Source: Corynebacterium tuberculostearicum (GTDB lineage Bacteria; Actinomycetota; Actinomycetes; Mycobacteriales; Mycobacteriaceae). From it: a stretch of DNA of 64,000 nucleotides. Positions within the stretch are counted from its first letter, which is position 1, and every line of letters starts with the position of its first letter. The position numbers and the translations under genes were made by a program. The stretch covers positions 1,798,001 through 1,862,000 of the forward strand of contig NZ_CP065972.1 of NCBI RefSeq assembly GCF_016127015.1, read 5' to 3'. The notes beneath the pieces were generated by a model. The model had not been told where the DNA came from. It was given only the letters and a program-made list of their open reading frames with translations, and did not search any database. Of the stretch, positions 53,659 to 62,775 are shown in pieces.

Positions 53659-56600
53659 ATGGCAGGACCCGAATCACGTGTCCCGCAGCAGTACCTTCTA
53701 GGTAGCGCGGCTCCGCGGCCGCGCACGCTGTGGAACATCATCACGGCCACCGCGGAAATGCATCCAGACGCCGCCGCGCTTGACGACGGCGAGATCATCA
53801 CCTACTCCGAACTCATCCACGAGGTCGAACTGTGGGCCACCGAGCTGCACGCCAATGGCGTCCGCCGAGGCGATCGCATCGGCATCCGGATGACCTCCGG
53901 CAAGCGCGAGCTCTACCTCGCCATTTTGGCGACCCTGGCGGCAGGCGCGGCCTACGTGCCTGTCGACGCCGACGACCCGGACGAGCGCGCCGAGATGGTC
54001 TTCGGCGAGGCCGATATCGATGGCGTCTTTACAGATGAAGGCTTCCGCTTCCTGCGCGATTCCGCGCGCCCATACGCCCCCGACAGGTCCGCCGAGGAGC
54101 CGGCCGAGAACCCCAATGCCCCGCGCCCAGAAGACACCGCGTGGATCATCTTCACCTCCGGTTCCACCGGCAAGCCGAAGGGCGTGGCCGTGAGCCACCG
54201 CTCCGCGGCCGCCTTCGTGGACGCCGAGGCCAGCCTCTTTTTGGTCAATCACCCGCACGGGCCACTCGGCCCGGAGGATCGTGTGCTCGCCGGGCTGTCC
54301 GTCGCCTTCGATGCCTCCTGTGAGGAAATGTGGCTGGCCTGGGGCCACGGCGGCTGTTTGGTCCCGGCGCCGCGATCTCTGGTGCGCTCCGGCATGGACT
54401 TGGGCCCGTGGCTCATCCGCCGCGATATCACCGTTGTGTCCACCGTGCCTACCTTGGCAGGCCTGTGGCCAGCCGAGGCGCTGGATAATATCCGCCTGCT
54501 CATCGTCGGCGGCGAAGCCTGCTCGCAGGAGCTGGTGGACCGCCTGGCCACCGAGGACCGCGAGATGTGGAATACCTACGGCCCTACTGAGGCCACCGTT
54601 GTCGCCTGTGCGCAGCAAATGCTGCCCGGACGGCCGGTGTCCATTGGCTTGCCGTTGAATGGGTGGGACCTGGTGGTCGTCGATAAGCAGGGCATCCCTG
54701 TGGAATTAGGCGGCGTCGGCGAGCTGGTGATCGGCGGCGTGGGACTGGCGTCCTACCTGGATCCGGCCAAGGATGCGGAGAAGTACGCCCCGCTGGAGTC
54801 GATGGGCTGGCAGCGTGCGTATCGCACCGGTGACCACGTGCGCCTGGAGGAGGACGGGCTGTACTTCGTCGGCCGCGTGGATGAACAGGTGAAAATTGGC
54901 GGGCGCCGCATCGAGCTCGGCGAAGTCGAAGCCAACGTTGCGGCCCTGGATAACGTCTATAACTCGGCCGTGGCCGTGCAAAAGACCCCCGGCGGCGAGT
55001 CCGTCCTGGTGGGCTATGTCTCCCTCGAGGATGAGGCCAAGGGCTTCGATCACGAGGCCGCGCACGCCCGCCTGGCCGATACCATGCCGGCCGCACTCGT
55101 CCCGCGCATCTGCGTGATGGAAGAACTGCCGGTGCGCACCTCCGGCAAGGTAGATAAGAAGGCCCTGCCGTGGCCGCTGCCCGGAGTGGGCGTGGAATCG
55201 ACCACGCTGACCGAGACCGAGAAGTGGCTCGCGGAGCTGTGGGTAGAAACCCTCGGCGTGTCCGTGGAAGACGAGAACGCCGACTTTTTCTCGCTCGGCG
55301 GCACCTCGCTGGCGGCCGCGACCCTCGTGGGCCATATCAGGGAGCGCTACCCCACCGTGGCCGTGCGCGACCTCTACGACCACCCGCGCTTGGGCTCGCT
55401 GGCCGAGCTCATTGCGGGAGCCGAACCGCGCCCCGCGGCTGCCGATGCCCCCATGCGCGAGGTCACCAAGGTCGGCTTCGGCACCCGCCTCGCCCAGACC
55501 CTGATTCAGATTCCCGTCATGACGCTGGCCGCCTCCAGCTGGCTGGCATGGCTCATGCTGGGTTCCACCGTGGCAGCATCGCTGGGCTTTGAGTGGGCCG
55601 CGGCCTATCCGTGGTGGCTGGTCATCGCCATGCTCATCGTCTTTGTCACCCCCGTCGGCCGCATCCCCATTGGCGGCTACGGTGCGCGTCTTATTACGGC
55701 CGGAATTAAGCCGGGCGATTACCCGCGCGGCGGTTCGACGCACCTGCGCATCTGGGCGGCCGAGCGCTGGGCTAATGCCTCCGGCGCGAGCTCCCTGGCC
55801 GGTGCCACGCGCGTGAATAACTACGCCCGCGCGCTCGGCGTCAAAGTCAAGCACGGCGTGGATCTGCACTCCCTGCCGCCGGTTACCGGCATGCTCACGC
55901 TGGGCAAGCACGCCGCCATCGAGCCCGAAGTGGACCTTTCCGGTTATTGGCTGAACGGCGATATCTTGCATGTGGGCACCATCGACGTCAAGGAAGGCGC
56001 TCGCGTGGGCGCGCGCTCCACGCTGCTGCCTGGCACCGTGGTGGGCAAGTATGCCCACGTGGAGGCCGGTTCCACCGTTACCGGCCGCAAGAAAATCAAG
56101 GACGGCCAGCGCTGGTCGGGCTCACCCGCCAAGAAGGTGGGCCGCTCCAAGCACCGCTTCCCGTCCCATACGCCAAAGCGCCGGCCGTGGTGGGTGGCTA
56201 TTTATGACGCCACCTCCGTCCTTCTCGCCATCCAGCCGGTTGTTGCGCTGGCGATAGGCGCGGTCATCGTCCTCGCCCTTGTGCATTCCACGGGCGGCGA
56301 TAGCTTCGTCGGCGCGATCTTCTTCGCGCCCGTCGGCGCGCTGGCGGCCTTTGGCACCTATATGCTGCAGACCTGGCTGGGCGTGCGCATTCTCTCGCTG
56401 GGTATTAGCCCAGGCGTAGCACCCGTGCGCTCGGTCACGGGCTGGCGCCTGTGGGCCATCGAGCGCCTCATGGACGAGGCTCGCACCAAGCTCTTTCCGC
56501 TCTATGCCTCCCAGCTGACCCCAGCATGGCTGCGCTCGCTCGGCGCGGAGATTGGCGCCAACGTGGAAATCTCCACCGCGGTCATGATCCCCAAGCTCAC

Positions 56601-57582
56601 CGAGGTCAAAGAGGGCGCCTTCCTGGCCGATGACACCATGATCGGCGGCTACGAGCTCGGCGGCGGCTGGATGCGCACCGGCGAGACCAAGGTGGGCAAG
56701 CGCTCCTTCGTGGGCAACTCCGGCATCACCGCACCCGGCCGCAAGCTATCCAAGAACTCGCTGGTTGCCGTTCTTTCTTCTACCCCGAAAAAGACGAAGG
56801 CCGGCGCCAACTGGTGGGGTGCGCCACCAGAGCGCATGCGTCGCGTGACCGTGGAGGTGGACTCCCCCGCTAACTCGGGTGAGGCGCTGACCTATAACCC
56901 GGGCTTTGCCGTCAAGGCCGCCCGCGGCGTGGTGGAAACCATGCGCCTTTTGGCACCGATGTTTTCTGCCATGCTGCTCGCGGCAACCCTTAGCGTGTAC
57001 CACTCGCTTCTCGACGTCCTCGGCTTCCCCCTCACCTGGCTCCTTTCCGGCCTCGTGCTCATGGGCATGGGTGCCGTAGCCATGGCCGTTACAGTCGCTG
57101 TGAAGTGGATCTGCGTGGGCAAGCACCGCGCGGCTGACCACCCGCTGTGGTCCGCTTTTGTCTGGCTCAATGAGCTGCAGGATACCTTCGTGGAGGTCGT
57201 CGCCGCGCCGTGGTTCTTCCAGCACACCTACGGCTCCGGCGAGATCAACCTGGGCCTGCGCGCCCTCGGCGTGGAAATCGGCCGCGGCGCGTGGATCGAT
57301 TCCTACTGGTTCCCGGAAACGGACCTCATCCGCATCGGTGAGGCCGCCACCGTGGGCCCTGGCACGGTGGTGCAAACCCACCTTTTCCAGGACCGCGTGA
57401 TGAGCCTAGATACCGTCACCGTAGAAGCCGGATCTACACTGGCCTCCCATTCGGTGGCGCTGCCTGCCTCGCTGATTGGCAAGGCCTCCACCGTGGGCCC
57501 CGGCTCGCTGGTCATGCGCGGCGACCGCGTTCCCACCAACGCCGTATGGCAGGGCAACCCCATCGAGCCGTGGGAGAGATAG
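53659..57582 (+). CDS. Pls/PosA-family NRPS-like membrane protein
   Basis: 1307 aa. Residues ~25-505 are an adenylation domain (IIFTSGSTGKPKGVAVSH; NTYGPTEATV; YRTGDHVRLEEDG; K in TSGKVDKKALP). A carrier domain follows (~515-590) with the phosphopantetheine serine in FFSLGGTSLAAATL. The remaining ~700 residues hold about six membrane helices and three left-handed beta-helix (hexapeptide) blocks (~760-830, ~970-1030, ~1210-1300). No condensation or thioesterase domain is visible. This is the layout of the Pls/PosA group, whose best known member is epsilon-polylysine synthetase. It could make a short amino acid homopolymer or amide at the membrane. Substrate cannot be read by eye. Confidence 0.85.
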   Translation: MAGPESRVPQQYLLGSAAPRPRTLWNIITATAEMHPDAAALDDGEIITYSELIHEVELWATELHANGVRRGDRIGIRMTSGKRELYLAILATLAAGAAYVPVDADDPDERAEMVFGEADIDGVFTDEGFRFLRDSARPYAPDRSAEEPAENPNAPRPEDTAWIIFTSGSTGKPKGVAVSHRSAAAFVDAEASLFLVNHPHGPLGPEDRVLAGLSVAFDASCEEMWLAWGHGGCLVPAPRSLVRSGMDLGPWLIRRDITVVSTVPTLAGLWPAEALDNIRLLIVGGEACSQELVDRLATEDREMWNTYGPTEATVVACAQQMLPGRPVSIGLPLNGWDLVVVDKQGIPVELGGVGELVIGGVGLASYLDPAKDAEKYAPLESMGWQRAYRTGDHVRLEEDGLYFVGRVDEQVKIGGRRIELGEVEANVAALDNVYNSAVAVQKTPGGESVLVGYVSLEDEAKGFDHEAAHARLADTMPAALVPRICVMEELPVRTSGKVDKKALPWPLPGVGVESTTLTETEKWLAELWVETLGVSVEDENADFFSLGGTSLAAATLVGHIRERYPTVAVRDLYDHPRLGSLAELIAGAEPRPAAADAPMREVTKVGFGTRLAQTLIQIPVMTLAASSWLAWLMLGSTVAASLGFEWAAAYPWWLVIAMLIVFVTPVGRIPIGGYGARLITAGIKPGDYPRGGSTHLRIWAAERWANASGASSLAGATRVNNYARALGVKVKHGVDLHSLPPVTGMLTLGKHAAIEPEVDLSGYWLNGDILHVGTIDVKEGARVGARSTLLPGTVVGKYAHVEAGSTVTGRKKIKDGQRWSGSPAKKVGRSKHRFPSHTPKRRPWWVAIYDATSVLLAIQPVVALAIGAVIVLALVHSTGGDSFVGAIFFAPVGALAAFGTYMLQTWLGVRILSLGISPGVAPVRSVTGWRLWAIERLMDEARTKLFPLYASQLTPAWLRSLGAEIGANVEISTAVMIPKLTEVKEGAFLADDTMIGGYELGGGWMRTGETKVGKRSFVGNSGITAPGRKLSKNSLVAVLSSTPKKTKAGANWWGAPPERMRRVTVEVDSPANSGEALTYNPGFAVKAARGVVETMRLLAPMFSAMLLAATLSVYHSLLDVLGFPLTWLLSGLVLMGMGAVAMAVTVAVKWICVGKHRAADHPLWSAFVWLNELQDTFVEVVAAPWFFQHTYGSGEINLGLRALGVEIGRGAWIDSYWFPETDLIRIGEAATVGPGTVVQTHLFQDRVMSLDTVTVEAGSTLASHSVALPASLIGKASTVGPGSLVMRGDRVPTNAVWQGNPIEPWER

Positions 57583-57604
57583 GTCGCCGGCCATAACCTG
57601 CGCC

Positions 57605-59275
57605 CTACCGCGCGAAGTCCTGATACTTAATCATTTCGCCGGACTTGAAGTCCCAGGCCTCCACCCGGACACGGTCAACAAAGACCTTGACCCGCAGTCC
57701 GGTGGAGGCCTCTTCCTTTTCCTTGACAATTTTCTCGTCATTATCGCCATCCGGTAGGTACTCATTGAGGATGGCACCAGTGTTGACTACTGGGAAGCCG
57801 GTGCGGCCAGCCTCGCCGGTGCCGTCGTAGCGGCGGGTTCCCCACCAGTTATTTTGGTGCAGCGAGGAGTGGCTGTGGCTGCTAAACCACACGATGTTGT
57901 TGTATTTATTAACCACATTGGAGAGCGTCTCGAGGTCCTCAAAGTCATTCTGGTACCACGCCGAATGGGACATCGATACCGTCTGCGGCAAAAGAGGATG
58001 ACTAAAGACCAGCGCCGGAGTGCCCTTAGCATCCCAATAAGCTAAGCGCTCATCTAGCCAATCGAGCTGCTCCTTGCTGATGCGCTGGAACGGCTCCTTG
58101 CCGTGGCGCAGGATATCGGAATAGAACTCGGTATTCACCGAAATGAGCGGCACCCCATCCACCACTTCTTCCTTCCACGGTTTATCCTGGCCGGAGTATT
58201 TGAGGAAGCGCTCGAGGTAGGTCTTAGAGCCTTCTTTGCCATACATTTCGTGGTTGCCGATGGTCCACAATTCCTTGCCCGAATCGTGTGGCACCTCGCT
58301 GTGCGCAGCCAAGAAATCATCCCACTGCTGCTGCGAGCCATCGTCCACGAGGTCGCCGTTGAGCACCAGCGCCCCGGCCTTGTCCTCCATCCCGTTCAAC
58401 TGGCGGACCGCGTCTTTGTAGTCTTGGGGGTCACCCTGGACGTCGGAAAGCACGTCCACGGTAGCCTGCGGCGAGCCTTCAAGCTCACCGAGCGGCTTGA
58501 CGACGCCCACGTTATCCACCGCCCACCACCAGTCATCATTGCCGTTGTTATAGCTGAAGCTAACCTGCATATTCTTCGCGCCAGCCGGCACGTCCACGCC
58601 AATGGACTCGTGCTTGGAGAAGACATCCTTATCAAAGACGACGATTTCCTGGTCTTCCCCACCATCGAAGGAGACAGTCACCGTGGCATTTTGCCCGTCC
58701 TTGCCCTGGCGGTAATGGTGGTCGAATTCCAAATTCACCCGCTCCTGCCCCGCTACAGGGATAGCCGGGCTTTCCAACTTGGCGGTCATGGAATCGCCCT
58801 CGGCCAAGCGCTGCTGCTTGTTGTCGATGATGGCGAAGGTGTCATGCGCTTGGGTGAAGTAGTGGCGCATATCGGTACCGGACGCCCAAGTCCAGTGGCG
58901 CATATCGCCAAAGGTCCAGCCCTTCCAGCGGGCCTCGCCCGAGTCCACGCCCTGCACGTCGGTCTTCCACCCCTCCGGCGCGTGGTGGGTAAACCATGCC
59001 GGGGTATCCACCCCGTCGAAGCTTTCCTGCCACAGCACCCGCGACTCAGCACCTTCCCCCGGCTGCACATCGTCTCCCGCCGAGGACCCCTCGGACGAGC
59101 CCTGGGAGGACCCCCAGGAAGAGCCCGATGAAGAACTCAGCGAGGAGCCCAACGATGAACCCAAAGAAGAACTAAAGGAGGAACCAGAAAGCGAGGACTG
59201 GGCCGCCGCAACGGGCGCGCCCACCATTCCGGTGAGCGCCAGGACAGACGAGAAAGCACAGAGTTTATTTTTCAT
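57605..59275 (-). CDS. Secreted calcineurin-like phosphoesterase with Ser-rich linker
   Basis: 556 aa. Signal peptide (MKNKLCAFSSVLALTGMVGA, cleavage after AAAQ), then a ~35-residue SSSLGSS-type repeat linker, a lectin-like beta domain (~75-260) and a metallophosphoesterase domain: NGDLVDDG, GNHEMYG, FSHPLLPQ and SHSHSS. The usual first D-x-H is D-V-Q in DVLSDVQGDP, so metal binding may be altered. It may act on nucleotides or phosphodiesters outside the cell. Convergent with the NRPS-like gene. Confidence 0.85.
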   Translation of the reverse strand: MKNKLCAFSSVLALTGMVGAPVAAAQSSLSGSSFSSSLGSSLGSSLSSSSGSSWGSSQGSSEGSSAGDDVQPGEGAESRVLWQESFDGVDTPAWFTHHAPEGWKTDVQGVDSGEARWKGWTFGDMRHWTWASGTDMRHYFTQAHDTFAIIDNKQQRLAEGDSMTAKLESPAIPVAGQERVNLEFDHHYRQGKDGQNATVTVSFDGGEDQEIVVFDKDVFSKHESIGVDVPAGAKNMQVSFSYNNGNDDWWWAVDNVGVVKPLGELEGSPQATVDVLSDVQGDPQDYKDAVRQLNGMEDKAGALVLNGDLVDDGSQQQWDDFLAAHSEVPHDSGKELWTIGNHEMYGKEGSKTYLERFLKYSGQDKPWKEEVVDGVPLISVNTEFYSDILRHGKEPFQRISKEQLDWLDERLAYWDAKGTPALVFSHPLLPQTVSMSHSAWYQNDFEDLETLSNVVNKYNNIVWFSSHSHSSLHQNNWWGTRRYDGTGEAGRTGFPVVNTGAILNEYLPDGDNDEKIVKEKEEASTGLRVKVFVDRVRVEAWDFKSGEMIKYQDFAR

Positions 59276-59323
59276 AATTCAATTTCTATCCGTCCTGGGC
59301 AACGACGCGGTTACATATACGTA

Positions 59324-59358
59324 AACTCTTGGCAAGCACTACATGCCTGCCAAGAGTT
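59324..59358 (-). terminator. Hairpin terminator of the lipase gene
   Basis: AACTCTTGGCA (59324-59334) and TGCCAAGAGTT (59348-59358) form a perfect 11-bp stem 23 bp after the lipase stop; on the minus strand it is followed by TTTACG, so the T-tract is short. Confidence 0.6.
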
Positions 59359-59381
59359 CTCACTTTGCGATCCGCGTGAAT

Positions 59382-60530
59382 TTAGGCGTGGCGGTCGAGC
59401 CAGTCCACAACGGTATCGAGAGCCTGATCAGCAGCAGGCTCATTGAAGACCTCATGCTTCTGGCCTTCCCAAGTCACATACTCCACGTCTTCAGAAGAGA
59501 TGGAGTTGTACCAATCCTGGGAGAAGTACGGCGGAACGATGCCGTCTTTGGTGCCGTGCATAATAAGCGTTGGGGCGGTGAAGAGGTCCGCATTGACGGC
59601 GTCATAGTTTGCAATCGCCGCCAGCTGCAGAGCGGTACCTGCGCTGGTCTTCTGCGCGATGAGCGGGCTAGAGGCATACTCGTCTTTCACCGCTTGGTTA
59701 GTGGAGATACCATCTGTAAACGGATTAGAGAACTTAATGTCCTTGCTCCACTCCGGCGATTGTGCGCCGATTTCAGTGCGGTGCGGAATCAGGTTCTGTG
59801 CATAGTGCGCATTAAAGCTGGTGAGCTGGGCTAGCGGCAAGCGCTCAAAGATGGTGGGATCCAACTTCTTCTGAGTCTCAGAAATATCCTCCGGGGTGAT
59901 ATTCTTTCCGGCCACATTCTTGCCAGAGAGGTTCAGCGGCGCGCCGCCACCGTTGGTGATGATGCCATCGACCTTGCCCGGCTCACGGATGCCATAGGCC
60001 TCCACGGTCAGCGAGCCCATCGAGTGGCCCAGCAGGAAGGTCTTTACTCCCTGGTTGTCCTCCTTGGCCATGTCCACCACATGGTCAAAGTCATCGAGGA
60101 TGTACTGGAAGTTATCGATGTGCCCCAGTGGCACGCTGCCGCCAGCGGACTTGCCGTGCCCGCGGTGGTCTACACGGTAGACGTTGTAACCTGCATCGAG
60201 CAAGCGCTTGGCGACGTAATCGTATCGCCCCGAGTGCTCAGATACACCGTGCGCCAAAACCACCGCACCGCGTGGGTTGGCCACCTTCTGCTTGCGGTAG
60301 TAGATCTTGACACCCTGACCGCGCTGGCTATCGAAGTAGCCATCCTCATCAGAAACCTGCTTGTCAGAGACGGTCGGGCGTCCCAATACATCTGGTTTCT
60401 GGTCTGCCGCGGGCGCAGGCGCCGGAACTTCCTGGGCGATTGCCCCTGCCGTGAGCGTGCCAGATACCGCAACTGGTGCCGCCAGTACTGCTGCCGCTGT
60501 CAGGCAAGCGGTTACGTGCTTCTTCATCAT
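59382..60530 (-). CDS. Secreted alpha/beta hydrolase, monoacylglycerol-lipase-like
   Basis: 382 aa from ATG 60530 (AAGGAG 6 nt upstream; next ATG at 60527 is also possible). Signal peptide KKHVTACLTAAAVLAAPVAVSGTLTAGAIAQ. Hydrolase motifs HGVSEHSGRYDYVAKRL, RVDHRGHGKS, nucleophile elbow GHSMGS, MHGTKDGIVPP and the final His in EGQKHEVFNEP complete a Ser-Asp-His triad of the lysophospholipase/monoacylglycerol-lipase type. A secreted lipase of this kind would free fatty acids from host or medium lipids, useful to lipid-requiring corynebacteria. That link is inference. Confidence 0.88.
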   Translation of the reverse strand: MMKKHVTACLTAAAVLAAPVAVSGTLTAGAIAQEVPAPAPAADQKPDVLGRPTVSDKQVSDEDGYFDSQRGQGVKIYYRKQKVANPRGAVVLAHGVSEHSGRYDYVAKRLLDAGYNVYRVDHRGHGKSAGGSVPLGHIDNFQYILDDFDHVVDMAKEDNQGVKTFLLGHSMGSLTVEAYGIREPGKVDGIITNGGGAPLNLSGKNVAGKNITPEDISETQKKLDPTIFERLPLAQLTSFNAHYAQNLIPHRTEIGAQSPEWSKDIKFSNPFTDGISTNQAVKDEYASSPLIAQKTSAGTALQLAAIANYDAVNADLFTAPTLIMHGTKDGIVPPYFSQDWYNSISSEDVEYVTWEGQKHEVFNEPAADQALDTVVDWLDRHA

Positions 60531-60748
60531 CACTGTCTCCTTGAGGTGTTGTAACTCATATCGGTTTGCCAGATGAGATTGAGATAACAATGATGCTAAA
60601 TATTCTGAGATGGAGACCACAAATAGTTTTCGGAAATACTACCTACGGTTCCGTAACATAACCGCACGGGAATGGCCCTTTAAAATCCCCAAATTTCCGC
60701 GAAACTATTCTTTCCGATTCACCCCTTTTGGCACCCCTAAAACAAAAA

Positions 60749-60779
60749 GCGGGAAACCCGGACTTACCGAGTTTCCCGC
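60749..60779 (-). terminator. Intrinsic terminator of ppk2
   Basis: GCGGGAAAC (60749-60757) / GTTTCCCGC (60771-60779), then TTTTT on the minus strand (AAAAA at 60744-60748). Confidence 0.85.
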
Positions 60780-60805
60780 CTATTGTGCGGCTAATTTAGC
60801 TCAAC

Positions 60806-61705
60806 CTAGTCACCAATCTGATCGCGACCACGCTTCACGATATTCTCATCGACCTCGCCCACCAGCTCGTGATCCTTATTCGTGTACTCGAACTTGGACA
60901 GGACATAGCGCATGGCGTTAATACGGGCACGCTTCTTGTCGTTGGACTTAATGGTAATCCACGGTGACTCTTCCGTATCCGTGTAGCGGAACTGCTCTTC
61001 CTTCGCACGGGTGTAGTCATCCCACTTATCCAGTGAAGCCAAGTCCATCGGGGATAGCTTCCACTGGCGCACCGGGTCGATCTGGCGGATAGCGAAGCGG
61101 GTGCGCTGTTCCTTACGGGTAACAGAGAACCACAACTTGGTTAGGGAGATACCCGAGCCCAGAATCATATTCTCCAGCATCGGAACCTCGCGAAGGAACT
61201 CAGCATGCTGACTTTCGGTACAAAAGCCCATAACGCGCTCCACACCAGAGCGGTTGTACCAAGAGCGGTCAAAGAAGACAATTTCGCCACCGGCCGGGAA
61301 ATGCTGAATATAGCGCTGGAAATACCACGAGGTAGATTCACGCGGGGAGGGCTTTTCCAAGGCCACAGTACGAGCACCACGCGGGTTCAGGTGTTCATTA
61401 AAGCGCTTGATGGTGCCACCTTTACCGGCTGCGTCGCGCCCTTCAAAGATAATAATGTGGCGTTGGCCAGTTTCCTTGGTCCAGTTCTGCCACTTCAGCA
61501 GTTCAATCTGTAGCGCACGCTTCACGGACTCGTACTCATCGCGAGTCATGCGCTCATCGTAGGGGTAGTTTTCCCGCCAAGTCTGAACCGGGGAACCATC
61601 CGGCATGATCAGCGAAGGATCATCCTCATCAGTTCCATCGACGACGTAGCCGTCAGTTTTTGCCAGGTCGATCTCGGGAAGGTCGTCGTCTTTAATATCA
61701 GCCAT
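60806..61705 (-). CDS. ppk2: Polyphosphate kinase 2
   Basis: 299 aa, one-domain PPK2. Uses polyphosphate to phosphorylate nucleotides, mainly NDPs. Walker A FEGRDAAGKGGTIKRF, Walker B-like VFFDRSWYNRSGVERVMGF and KLWFSVTRKEQRTRF are complete. Adjacent to porA, as I recall for C. glutamicum ppk2B. ATG 61705; TACACT lies 6 nt upstream. Confidence 0.94.
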   Translation of the reverse strand: MADIKDDDLPEIDLAKTDGYVVDGTDEDDPSLIMPDGSPVQTWRENYPYDERMTRDEYESVKRALQIELLKWQNWTKETGQRHIIIFEGRDAAGKGGTIKRFNEHLNPRGARTVALEKPSPRESTSWYFQRYIQHFPAGGEIVFFDRSWYNRSGVERVMGFCTESQHAEFLREVPMLENMILGSGISLTKLWFSVTRKEQRTRFAIRQIDPVRQWKLSPMDLASLDKWDDYTRAKEEQFRYTDTEESPWITIKSNDKKRARINAMRYVLSKFEYTNKDHELVGEVDENIVKRGRDQIGD

Positions 61706-61711
61706 GCATTT

Positions 61712-61717
61712 AGTGTA
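61712..61717 (-). promoter_or_regulatory. Leaderless -10 box of ppk2
   Basis: Minus-strand TACACT, 6 nt, then ATG 61705. Confidence 0.5.
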
Positions 61718-61785
61718 ACCCGAATTTAGGCGGCAAGCGCGCTAAATTTTCGCTTTTACCCCTGCCCCCAATTGAGCAATAAAAC

Positions 61786-61817
61786 AAAAAGAAGACCTAC
61801 CGAAACGGTAGGCCTTC
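61786..61817 (-). terminator. Intrinsic terminator of porH-porA
   Basis: GAAGACCTACCG / CGGTAGGCCTTC with AAA loop (61791-61817), one mismatch, then TTTTT on the minus strand (61786-61790). Confidence 0.85.
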
Positions 61818-61858
61818 TTACTTCAGTGAGCGTTAAAGCTCAGAACTGAAAGATGTTC

Positions 61859-61993
61859 TTAAACGAACATGCCAATCAGCTGGGAAGCACCCTTAGCAAC
61901 CTCGGTCAGCGGCTCAATGAGGGTGTAAGCAGCATCGAACAGGCCACCGAAGATGTCGAAAGCAAAGTTCAGAGTAGAGGAAAGGTTCTCCAT
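61859..61993 (-). CDS. porA: PorA-like outer-membrane channel peptide
   Basis: 44 aa: MENLSSTLNFAFDIFGGLFD to QLIGMFV. Like C. glutamicum PorA (45 aa) it begins MEN, has no signal peptide and forms one amphipathic helix. With PorH it makes the main voltage-dependent channel in the mycolic-acid outer membrane, and both are known in C. glutamicum to be O-mycoloylated on Ser. Ser5, Ser6 and Ser37 are candidates here. AAGGAG is 8 nt before the ATG. Confidence 0.85.
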   Translation of the reverse strand: MENLSSTLNFAFDIFGGLFDAAYTLIEPLTEVAKGASQLIGMFV

Positions 61994-62028
61994 TTTAGTG
62001 TCTCCTTAGAAAATTAGAGCTGGTTGAA

Positions 62029-62202
62029 TTAGTTGGAGCTGAGAGCCGGAAGAGCTGCGTCAACTACCTCAAGGGAGGTCTTGAAAGAGTCGAAAGCATT
62101 AGCAATGCCAGCCCAGTTGGACAGACCCTCGACAACCTTGTGCCAGCCTTCCCAGGTGTTAACGAAGTTGTCCAGGTGCATCTGGATGGTGGAGAGATCC
62201 AT
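62029..62202 (-). CDS. porH: PorH-like outer-membrane channel peptide
   Basis: 57 aa: MDLSTIQMHLDNFVNTWEGW to ALPALSSN. Same length as C. glutamicum PorH and the same MDLS start. No signal peptide; amphipathic helix. AGGAG lies 7 nt before the ATG. It is 35 bp upstream of porA in one transcript. Order groEL-porH-porA-ppk2 agrees with C. glutamicum. Ser4 is a likely O-mycoloylation site by analogy. Confidence 0.87.
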   Translation of the reverse strand: MDLSTIQMHLDNFVNTWEGWHKVVEGLSNWAGIANAFDSFKTSLEVVDAALPALSSN

Positions 62203-62226
62203 GTTTGAACTCCTAAAATAGATCCG

Positions 62227-62232
62227 AAGCTA
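62227..62232 (-). promoter_or_regulatory. Predicted -10 box of porH-porA
   Basis: Minus-strand TAGCTT about 25 nt before the porH ATG, with CTGCAA as a possible -35 at a 17-bp distance and AGGAG in the short leader. Confidence 0.4.
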
Positions 62233-62240
62233 TCTTGCCC

Positions 62241-62775
62241 CGGAGGGGTTTGCAGTTTGCAGACACCCTCAGTGGGCGTCACAAGAGATATTTTGGCACA
62301 AGTTTGAACGAAATCAAGTCAAATTTACATAGATACCCCAACACACAGGCAACTTGATAAGGATAAGCTTATGACTTATAGCAGTTATTAAAGACTTTTT
62401 ACCTTAACCGAAAGTCTGCTGAACTGGGTTTTTACATCACACCTTGAATAGCTAGGCTAAATCAGACTTAACACTGTAACGTTTTCCGGTGTAACGAACG
62501 GTAGATAGGTGCAAAATCCGCTCTCCGAGAGCGAAAAAATTTTTAACTCCCGCCCCTTCAGCTACCCCTATACGGGGCCAATGAGGCGCATGGTTTGCGT
62601 GTTAAAAGCTGTGGCGGAGAATCGTGAGCCATACAGCGCGGTGAATTTCCCAAAAGCACTCCGATCTCCAGCTCCACTTGAAACCGGCTATGACGAGCAC
62701 ATTCGGAAAGTTATCTCGTTAAGACGCAGCATTCGTATATCGCATCACTTAGGGAAAATGGTGCAGACACGCCGA
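62241..62775. other. AT-richer intergenic region between porH and groEL
   Basis: About 530 bp with lower GC than its neighbours. It holds a CCCC-GGA-GGGG-type hairpin and a TTTGCAG direct repeat near the porH promoter, several A/T runs (GAAAAAATTTTTAAC), and a GTG-start reading frame of 96 codons at 62509-62799 with no Shine-Dalgarno and unlike any protein I know. I see no certain gene. The bend-prone A/T runs may help drive the highly expressed porin operon. Confidence 0.45.
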
